A stretch of DNA of 9,405 nt from Candidatus Nanopelagicales bacterium. Lineage in GTDB: Bacteria > Actinomycetota > Actinomycetes > S36-B12. A program made the translations under genes and the position numbers. The notes under the pieces are model-generated. The model was not told the DNA's origin, did no database searches, and saw only the letters and a program-made list of their open reading frames with translations. Of the stretch, positions 1-4,640 are shown piece after piece; within the stretch, counting starts at the first letter, position 1, and the number at the start of each line of letters is the position of its first letter. Location of the stretch: contig JAGYOB010000359.1 of NCBI GenBank assembly GCA_018399515.1, positions 1 to 9,405 on the forward strand, in the 5' to 3' direction.

Positions 1-52
1 GGTGCTGTCCTTCGGGCGGGTGTGATCGGTCGACCCCGTAGAGTGACCGCCC

Positions 53-838
53 ATGGCCCTACCTCCGCAGAAGCCCGCCTTCACCCTGCTGCCTGCCGTC
101 GATGTTGCCGAGGGTCGCGCCGTGCGTCTCGTGCAGGGTGCTGCCGGCACGGAGACCGATTACGGCGATCCGGTCGCCGCGGCGCGCGGCTGGGTCGAGC
201 AGGGCGCACCGTGGATCCACCTGGTCGACCTCGATGCGGCCTTCGGTCGAGGTGACAACCGTTCGGTCATCCACCGAGTGGTCGAGGCCGTCGGTGCCGA
301 TGTTCACGTCGAAATCGCCGGTGGCATCCGCGATGATGCGGCGCTCGACGCAGCCCTGGCAACCGGTGCGTCCCGGGCGGTGATCGGTACCGCGGCCATG
401 GAGAACCCCGATTGGGTGCGTTCTGCGATCGACCGCCACGGCGATCGGCTGGCCGTGAGTCTCGATGTGCGCGGCCACACCCTCGCGGCTCGGGGATGGA
501 CATCTGAAGGCGGCGACCTGTTCGAGACGATCAGCCGCCTCGATTCCGACGGGTGCGCGCGGTACATCGTGACCGATGTCGACAAGGACGGCATGATGCA
601 CGGACCGAACCTGCATCTGTTGAAGAAGGTGTGCGACCACACCGATCGCCCCGTCATCGCCTCGGGCGGCATCGCACGGCTGGAGGATCTGCACAAACTC
701 GCAGATCTCGTGACGCACGGCATCGAGGGAGCCATCATCGGCCGCGCCCTGTACGAGAACGCTTTCACCCTCGCCGAAGCGGTGGCGGCGATCGAGCCAC
801 GCTTCGATCTGTTCTTCTGGGGCCCACCGCAGCCGTGA
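53..838 (+). CDS. priA: PriA: bifunctional HisA/TrpF isomerase (ProFAR and PRA isomerase)
   Basis: This 261-aa cytoplasmic (beta/alpha)8-barrel enzyme is the actinobacterial HisA homologue PriA. The family catalyses Amadori rearrangement of ProFAR in histidine synthesis and of phosphoribosyl anthranilate in tryptophan synthesis. The catalytic Asp pair is visible: Asp17 in LLPAVDVAEGRAVRLVQG and Asp175 in IVTDVDKDG. Arg25 follows the first strand. Phosphate-binding loops are GGIRDD (about 90-95) and ASGGI (203-207), and the C-terminal GAIIGRALY is typical. Arg147 and Trp149 in AARGWTSEGGDL match the residues that PriA uses for PRA, which classical HisA lacks; dual activity is therefore inferred from family knowledge. 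The ATG at 53 puts the first barrel strand close to the N-terminus, with no strong Shine-Dalgarno. The C-terminal tail FDLFFWGPPQP extends slightly beyond the barrel. The stop overlaps the hisF start by 4 bp. hisH probably lies upstream, outside the window. Confidence 0.95.
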   Translation: MALPPQKPAFTLLPAVDVAEGRAVRLVQGAAGTETDYGDPVAAARGWVEQGAPWIHLVDLDAAFGRGDNRSVIHRVVEAVGADVHVEIAGGIRDDAALDAALATGASRAVIGTAAMENPDWVRSAIDRHGDRLAVSLDVRGHTLAARGWTSEGGDLFETISRLDSDGCARYIVTDVDKDGMMHGPNLHLLKKVCDHTDRPVIASGGIARLEDLHKLADLVTHGIEGAIIGRALYENAFTLAEAVAAIEPRFDLFFWGPPQP

Positions 839-1614
839 CTCTTGCTACACGGGTGATTCCCTGCCTCGATGTCGATGACGGGCGGGTAGTCAAGGGAGTC
901 AACTTCGTCGGCCTGCGCGATGCCGGCGACCCGGTGGAACTTGCGTCGCGATACGACCTCGAGGGCGCCGATGAGCTGGTGTTCCTCGATATCACCGCGT
1001 CGAGCGGTGATCGACAGACCACCTACGACATCGTGCGGCGGACCGCGGAACAGGTGTTCATTCCCTTGACCGTCGGCGGTGGCGTGCGCAGCGTCGAGGA
1101 TTTCGATCGTCTCCTTCGCGCAGGCGCGGACAAGGTGAGCCTCAACACCGCGGCTATCGCTCGGCCGGAACTCATCGACGAAGCGGCTGAACGGTTTGGT
1201 TCACAGTGCGTCGTCTTGAGTGTCGATGCTCGCCGATGCCCGGATACCGACAGCGGGTTCGAGGTGACCACCCATGGTGGCCGTGTCGGTACGGGAATCG
1301 ATGCTCTTGAGTGGGCGCGCGAGGGAGCGCGCCGAGGGGCAGGCGAGATCCTGCTGAACTCGATGGATGCCGATGGCACGCGTTCGGGTTTCGATGCTGA
1401 ACTGATAACCGCGGTCCGCGACGTCGTTGCGGTGCCGATCATCGCCAGCGGTGGGGCTGGTGCGCCCGAGGACTTCGCTCCGGCTGTCCAGGCAGGAGCC
1501 GATGCTGTGCTCGCGGCGAGCGTGTTCCACTTCGGGGTCGTGAGCATCCCCGAGGTCAAGGACGCCCTCGCCCGATCAGGGGTGGTCGTCAGGCCGGTTC
1601 CGCAGCGGCCGTGA
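835..1614 (+). CDS. hisF: HisF: imidazole glycerol phosphate synthase, cyclase subunit
   Basis: This 259-aa (beta/alpha)8-barrel protein is the cyclase subunit of IGP synthase. With the glutaminase HisH it converts PRFAR and ammonia to imidazole glycerol phosphate and AICAR. Key family residues are present: Asp12 in RVIPCLDVDDGRVVKG and Asp131 in VVLSVDARR, corresponding to the two catalytic aspartates of HisF. Other signatures are VKGVNFVGLRDAGDPVE, TVGGGVRS (79-86), DKVSLNTAA, ILLNSMDADGTRSGFD (172-187), IIASGGAG and the closing FHFG. The start is the GTG whose last two bases fall in the priA stop (GTGA, 835-838). This gives a start only 11 residues before Asp12, as expected. An in-frame opening continues upstream, but it overlaps the conserved end of priA in another frame. 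The gene ends in a second GTGA overlap with hisI. No hisH lies in the window. Confidence 0.96.
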   Translation: MTLATRVIPCLDVDDGRVVKGVNFVGLRDAGDPVELASRYDLEGADELVFLDITASSGDRQTTYDIVRRTAEQVFIPLTVGGGVRSVEDFDRLLRAGADKVSLNTAAIARPELIDEAAERFGSQCVVLSVDARRCPDTDSGFEVTTHGGRVGTGIDALEWAREGARRGAGEILLNSMDADGTRSGFDAELITAVRDVVAVPIIASGGAGAPEDFAPAVQAGADAVLAASVFHFGVVSIPEVKDALARSGVVVRPVPQRP

Positions 1615-1994
1615 CCTCCCGGAACAATGGCGCTATGGCTTCTCCTGATGACGTACCCGCGGATGTTCTGTTCGTGGAGCCATCGTTCGGGCCCGATGGG
1701 CTGATCCCGGTCATCGCCCAGGATGCGCAGTCGCGCGAGGTACTGATGCTGGCGTGGATGGATGCCGAAGCATTGCGCCGCACCCAGGGCACCGGTCGTG
1801 TCACCTATTTCTCGCGCAGCCGTCAGGAGTACTGGGTCAAGGGTGAGACGTCCGGGCACACGCAATCGGTGCGCGAGATTCGTATCGACTGCGATGGCGA
1901 TGCGCTCTTGCTGCTCGTCGACCAGGTGGGGCCGGCCTGCCACACCGGGACGACATCATGTTTCGATCGACGCACCCCGACGGAATCCTCGTGA
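1611..1994 (+). CDS. hisI: HisI: phosphoribosyl-AMP cyclohydrolase
   Basis: This is a stand-alone PRA-CH enzyme of 127 aa (119 aa if it starts at ATG 1635). It opens the adenine ring of PR-AMP to give ProFAR precursor, the third step of histidine synthesis. There is no fused HisE (PR-ATP pyrophosphatase) domain, as is usual in actinobacteria. The metal-binding signatures are clear: RIDCDGD has Asp93, Cys94, Asp95 and Asp97, and the C-terminal ACHTGTTSCF has Cys110, His111 and Cys117. The core FSRSRQEYWVKGETSGHTQ (67-85) is highly diagnostic. Two starts are possible. GTG 1611 forms a GTGA overlap with the hisF stop, matching its neighbours; ATG 1635 lies 11 nt after a GGAA. The extra eight residues add nothing conserved, so the choice is uncertain. 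The tail after SCF is short and variable and overlaps the trpE start. Confidence 0.94.
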   Translation: MTSRNNGAMASPDDVPADVLFVEPSFGPDGLIPVIAQDAQSREVLMLAWMDAEALRRTQGTGRVTYFSRSRQEYWVKGETSGHTQSVREIRIDCDGDALLLLVDQVGPACHTGTTSCFDRRTPTESS

Positions 1995-3595
1995 TAGATC
2001 CCGCTGCACCGACGCCGAACTTCGCACAGTCGATACCCCTCGGTGTGACGGTCCCTGATGCCGGTGAATTCCGGAAGCGCGCACGCGATCGACGGGTGAT
2101 CCCGGTCGTTCGTCGGTTGCTCGCCGATGGAGAGACGCCGGTGGGTCTGTATCGAAAGCTCACCGGTGAGCGCGCGGGCAGCTTCTTATTGGAATCCGCC
2201 GAACACGGCCGGGCGTTCTCCCGCTTCAGTTTCATCGGTGCTCGTAGCACCGCCATGTTGACCGAGGTCGATGGTGCAGCACGCTGGTGGGGTCAGGCGC
2301 CCGTCGGAGTTCCAACCGACGGTGATCCACTCGCGGCCCTTCGCGACACCCTCCACCTCTTGCATACCCCACGATCCGCGGGATTGCCGCCGCTGACCGG
2401 GGGCATGGTGGGGTACGTCGGTTATGACGCGGTCCGCCGGTGGGAACGGGTCCCGGACGCGAACCCCCAGGAAGTGCATGTGCCGGAAATGGGCTTCTGC
2501 CTGGCCACAGACATCGCAGTGCTCGATCACGCGGATGGCACGGTGTGGCTGATCGCCAACGCCATCAACTATGACGCCACCGATGCGCGAGTCGACGAGG
2601 CCTATGCCGATGCGGTGCACCGCCTCGACGCGATGGAGTCGTCATTGGAAGCCGCCGCGCCGTCAACGGTGTCGACGTTTCGCGTCGACGCCACTCATGA
2701 GCCGACTCGTCGCACATCGAGCACCGACTATCGAGCCGCGGTCGAGCAGGCCAAGGAGCACATCCGAGCGGGGGATGCGTTCCAGATCGTCGTCTCGCAG
2801 CGTTTCGATGCCGAATCCTCGGCGAGCGCCTTGGACGTCTATCGAATCCTGCGCACGACCAACCCCAGTCCGTACATGTACCTACTGCGGATGCCCGATC
2901 CGGCCAGTGACCCCGACGACCCGCAGGTGGCTTTCGACATCGTCGGTTCGTCGCCCGAGGCTCTGGTGACAGTGACCGAGGGCCGGGCCCGGGTGCACCC
3001 GATCGCTGGCACCCGGCCCCGCGGGACCACGCCGCAGCAGGATGAGGAACTGGCCGAGGATCTGTTCGCCGACGTGAAGGAACGAGCCGAGCACCTGATG
3101 CTGGTCGACCTCGCGCGCAATGATCTGGGCAGGGTGTGCGCGCCGGGGACTGTCGAGGTCGTGCAGTTCATGTCCGTCGAGCGGTACTCGCATGTCATGC
3201 ACCTGGTGTCGACTGTGGTCGGGGAGTTGGCCGAACGACGCACTGCCTACGACGCTCTGCGGGCGACGTTTCCGGCAGGGACGTTGTCCGGCGCTCCGAA
3301 ACCTCGCGCGATGCAGATCATCGATGACCTCGAGCCGGTGCGCCGAGGACTGTACGGCGGTTGTGTGGGCTACCTGGACTTCGCCGGGGACCTGGACACG
3401 GCCATCGCGATCCGGACAGCGCTGCTCAAGGACGGCGTTGCCTATGTGCAGGCAGGTGCCGGAGTTGTGGCGGATTCCGACCCGGTCGCCGAGGACGGCG
3501 AATGCCAGGCGAAGGCAGCCGCGGTTCTGCGGGCGATCGCCGTGGCTTCGACCCTGACGACCGTCGGAGGCACCGAGGGGGGCGTCAGTCGATGA
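1991..3595 (+). CDS. trpE: TrpE: anthranilate synthase component I
   Basis: This 534-aa enzyme, with the TrpG glutaminase, makes anthranilate from chorismate and commits carbon to tryptophan. Numbered from GTG 1991, LLESAE (66-71) and NPSPYMYLL (291-299) mark the tryptophan feedback-binding region. The chorismate-binding domain carries SSPEALV, HPIAGTRPRG (336-345), LMLVDLARNDLGRV (369-382), RYSHVMHLVSTV, FPAGTLSGAPK (427-437) and GGCVGYLDF (456-464). There is no fused TrpG domain. GTG 1991 is preferred because it makes a GTGA overlap with the hisI stop and is preceded by CGGAA. An in-frame ATG at 1958 would add 11 residues and a 37-bp overlap with the end of hisI, and the added residues look non-conserved. 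GTG 2044 is a later option. No leader peptide or attenuator is visible, since the gene starts inside the hisI stop. Feedback inhibition is inferred from the intact motifs. Confidence 0.95.
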   Translation: MIDPAAPTPNFAQSIPLGVTVPDAGEFRKRARDRRVIPVVRRLLADGETPVGLYRKLTGERAGSFLLESAEHGRAFSRFSFIGARSTAMLTEVDGAARWWGQAPVGVPTDGDPLAALRDTLHLLHTPRSAGLPPLTGGMVGYVGYDAVRRWERVPDANPQEVHVPEMGFCLATDIAVLDHADGTVWLIANAINYDATDARVDEAYADAVHRLDAMESSLEAAAPSTVSTFRVDATHEPTRRTSSTDYRAAVEQAKEHIRAGDAFQIVVSQRFDAESSASALDVYRILRTTNPSPYMYLLRMPDPASDPDDPQVAFDIVGSSPEALVTVTEGRARVHPIAGTRPRGTTPQQDEELAEDLFADVKERAEHLMLVDLARNDLGRVCAPGTVEVVQFMSVERYSHVMHLVSTVVGELAERRTAYDALRATFPAGTLSGAPKPRAMQIIDDLEPVRRGLYGGCVGYLDFAGDLDTAIAIRTALLKDGVAYVQAGAGVVADSDPVAEDGECQAKAAAVLRAIAVASTLTTVGGTEGGVSR

Positions 3596-4212
3596 ATCCA
3601 CGGCGTCAATATGGCGTGACGATCGCGGTGCTCATCGTTGCCGCTATCGCGATGATCGTCGCCTACGGCGCGACCTGGATCACCGCGACGGTGCCGGTTT
3701 TCCGCGGTGAGGTGACTCCGACGCGGCTGGTGAGCCTTACCGGTTCGATGCTCATCGGTGCGGGACCGGCAGCCGGTTGGGTTGCGGCGGCGTGCGCGGC
3801 GGGGATCGTGGCCACCCGAACATGGGGACGGACGGCGATCGGCATTCTGGCTGCGCTGGCGGGGGCAGCAGGGGGAGTCCCGGCGGTCACGTTCATCCTC
3901 AGCCGCGGGCCGCTGGTCGATGAAGCGCTCGCCGGGGACGAAGCGCTCGCAGTGTCGGGTAATGCCTGGTGGGCGGTTGCGGCGTTGTCAGGGTTGGCGG
4001 TGATGGCCTCAGGGGCGGTCACCGCGGTGCGCGGGCGCCGATGGCCGAGCCTGTCGGCACGTTACGAGCGCAAGCCCCACGGCGCTGGCATGCGGGCCGG
4101 GGGAGCCGAGACGAAGCCGGGGGCGCCTGGCGCCGATGCATCGGCGATCACGATGTGGGATGCCCTGGACCGCGGGGAGGATCCGACCGATGGGCGATCC
4201 GGGGAACGTTGA
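3592..4212 (+). CDS. Trp-operon-associated membrane protein (TIGR02234-like), function unknown
   Basis: This 206-aa integral membrane protein resembles the conserved protein found beside trpE in many actinobacteria (Trp_oprn_chp / TIGR02234 family). Its biochemical role is not known to me. Four hydrophobic segments are visible at about residues 8-28, 47-72, 79-103 and 126-147. A probably cytosolic tail follows, with two family-like motifs, WPSLSARYER (151-160) and MWDALDRGEDPT (188-199), joined by a Gly/Ala-rich linker. The loop between helices 3 and 4 has a near-duplicated DEALA-x-G-DEALA sequence. The ATG at 3592 overlaps the trpE stop as ATGA and is preceded by purine-rich GAGGGGGG. Coupling to trpE suggests a link to tryptophan or a related chorismate-derived compound, but transport or sensing is only a guess. 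The gene ends 9 bp before convergent rpmB. Confidence 0.85.
   Translation: MNPRRQYGVTIAVLIVAAIAMIVAYGATWITATVPVFRGEVTPTRLVSLTGSMLIGAGPAAGWVAAACAAGIVATRTWGRTAIGILAALAGAAGGVPAVTFILSRGPLVDEALAGDEALAVSGNAWWAVAALSGLAVMASGAVTAVRGRRWPSLSARYERKPHGAGMRAGGAETKPGAPGADASAITMWDALDRGEDPTDGRSGER
3922..3950 (+). repeat. Short in-frame direct repeat GAAGCGCTCGC (x2)
   Basis: The 11-mer GAAGCGCTCGC occurs at 3922-3932 and 3940-3950, offset by 18 bp (six codons). It encodes repeated DEALA sequences in the loop between transmembrane segments 3 and 4 of the Trp-associated membrane protein. The surrounding codons also match (GAT/GAC before each copy), which suggests a local duplication. Confidence 0.7.
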
Positions 4213-4221
4213 GCGGGTACC

Positions 4222-4410
4222 TCAGGCGCGGGTGACCTTGCCCGCGCGGATGCACGAAGTGCACACGTTCATCCGCTTGGGGGTGCGACCCACGAGGGCT
4301 CGCACGGTCTGAATATTGGGATTCCAGCGACGGGGTGTACGGCGATGGGAGTGGGAAATGCTGTTCCCGAAGCCCGGGCCTTTGCCGCAGACATCACACG
4401 TGGCAGCCAC
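4222..4410 (-). CDS. rpmB: 50S ribosomal protein L28, four-cysteine (zinc-binding) form
   Basis: This 62-aa basic protein is L28 (bL28) of the large ribosomal subunit. The sequence carries CDVCGKGPGFGNSISHSHRR near the start and RTPKRMNVCTSCIRAGKVTR at the end. Cys5, Cys8, Cys50 and Cys53 form two CxxC pairs, so this is the 'C+' zinc-ribbon version rather than the zinc-independent paralogue that some actinobacteria make under zinc starvation. The start is GTG at 4410 on the minus strand, six bases after a perfect AAGGAG. An in-frame upstream extension is possible but would ignore this site and add non-L28 sequence. The gene is monocistronic here: it converges on the his/trp unit, with 9 bp between stops, and diverges from the DAK2 operon. 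A second, C-minus rpmB might exist elsewhere in the genome. Confidence 0.96.
   Translation of the reverse strand: MAATCDVCGKGPGFGNSISHSHRRTPRRWNPNIQTVRALVGRTPKRMNVCTSCIRAGKVTRA
4226..4247. terminator. GC-rich hairpin at the convergent gene ends (possible weak terminator)
   Basis: GCGCGGG (4226-4232) and CCCGCGC (4241-4247) form a perfect 7-bp stem with an 8-nt loop. It lies 14 bp past the stop of the membrane-protein gene and inside the last codons of rpmB. No T-run follows on either strand, so this is not a canonical intrinsic terminator. It could still slow convergent polymerases. It could also be coincidental GC pairing, because it overlaps conserved L28 codons. Confidence 0.3.
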
Positions 4411-4416
4411 GGAATT

Positions 4417-4422
4417 CTCCTT
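4417..4422 (-). promoter_or_regulatory. Ribosome-binding site of rpmB (AAGGAG)
   Basis: On the minus strand AAGGAG is followed by six bases (AATTCC) and then the GTG start at 4410. It is the strongest Shine-Dalgarno sequence in the window. It fixes the short 62-aa reading of rpmB over the longer open frame upstream. Confidence 0.85.
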
Positions 4423-4564
4423 CGGGGTCGAATGACGCGAACTCGAGTGGGCGGAATCCCAGGGAGCGCGATTCACACCGACCGCTAAGGATAGCCCACC
4501 GGGTGGTGATGGCGAGCACGGGAGCCCACCGAGGCCCATACTCTCGCGCTACCGTGGAGCCTTC

Positions 4565-4578
4565 GCACCCGCGGGTGC
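4565..4578. promoter_or_regulatory. Perfect 14-bp palindrome GCACCCGCGGGTGC (candidate operator or leader hairpin)
   Basis: GCACCCGCGGGTGC is identical to its own reverse complement. It lies 62 bp before the DAK2 gene start, just after the possible -10 boxes, where a dimeric repressor could bind. With no spacer it would make a poor RNA hairpin, so a DNA-binding role is more likely if it has any. GC-rich palindromes do arise by chance, so confidence is limited. Confidence 0.35.
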
Positions 4579-4596
4579 AGGACGCGACCGGGCTCC

Positions 4597-4611
4597 CGCA
4601 GGGCACCTGCG
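4597..4611 (+). other. Small leader hairpin CGCAGG-GCA-CCTGCG
   Basis: CGCAGG (4597-4602) pairs with CCTGCG (4606-4611) around a 3-nt loop. It forms a 6-bp stem 12 bases upstream of the GGGAGGA ribosome-binding site of the DAK2 gene. Its right arm overlaps the first bases of the second GCGACCGG repeat. It may be a leader RNA structure, but no riboswitch class is recognisable. Confidence 0.3.
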
Positions 4612-4623
4612 ACCGGTCCCCGA

Positions 4624-4630
4624 GGGAGGA
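4624..4630 (+). promoter_or_regulatory. Ribosome-binding site of the DAK2/FakA-like gene (GGGAGGA)
   Basis: GGGAGGA lies 10 bases before the ATG at 4641, a slightly long spacing. It is the only good Shine-Dalgarno sequence in the leader and supports 4641 as the start, rather than the much longer open frame that extends antisense through rpmB. Confidence 0.6.
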
Positions 4631-4640
4631 ACGCGACCGG

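Larger units (their letters stand above)
4411..4640. promoter_or_regulatory. Divergent intergenic region between rpmB and the DAK2-recG operon
   Basis: This 230-bp stretch carries no convincing gene and must hold both divergent promoters unless transcription starts inside genes. On the minus strand, TATCCT (plus-strand 4488-4493) is a possible -10 box 78 nt before rpmB, without a good -35. On the plus strand, CATACT (4537-4542) and TACCGT (4550-4555) are possible -10 boxes for the DAK2 operon, also with poor -35 matches. CCACCGGGTGG (4496-4506), an imperfect-centre palindrome, sits next to the rpmB box. Downstream lie a 14-bp palindrome, a small hairpin and three GCGACCGG repeats, each listed separately. 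The promoter assignments are tentative. Confidence 0.5.
4584..4640 (+). repeat. Three direct repeats of GCGACCGG in the DAK2 operon leader
   Basis: GCGACCGG occurs at 4584-4591, 4609-4616 and 4633-4640, with start-to-start spacings of 25 and 24 bp. The first and third copies extend to ACGCGACCGG, and the last one abuts the ATG. Between copies two and three lies the ribosome-binding site. Regular spacing close to two helical turns and a bit suggests either an iterated binding site or remnants of a local duplication. Confidence 0.6.

Noticed and set aside
1..52. Possible end of an upstream gene (such as hisH) or a promoter with TAGAGT at 39-44 before priA
   Set aside because: Too little sequence is visible: a frame stopping at 23-25 reads VLSFGRV, which I cannot assign, and TAGAGT has no acceptable -35 box at the right distance.
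59..718. 219-codon minus-strand open frame opposite priA
   Set aside because: The plus-strand PriA reading has all catalytic motifs; the antisense protein matches nothing I recognise.
1023..1943. 306-codon open frame on the minus strand opposite hisF and hisI
   Set aside because: It lies antisense to two clearly conserved genes, has Arg/Ser/Pro/Thr-rich low-complexity composition and no recognisable domain; it is typical of shadow frames in high-G+C DNA.
1995..2060. Trp leader peptide or attenuator for trpE
   Set aside because: The region is the trpE N-terminal coding sequence itself; there is no Trp-codon-rich short frame or terminator-like structure between hisI and trpE.
4335..4640. N-terminal extension of the DAK2 gene frame by 102 codons
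   Set aside because: It would run antisense through the first part of rpmB and through the promoter region, the predicted residues are low-complexity and unlike the family, and the family N-terminus fits ATG 4641 with GGGAGGA upstream.
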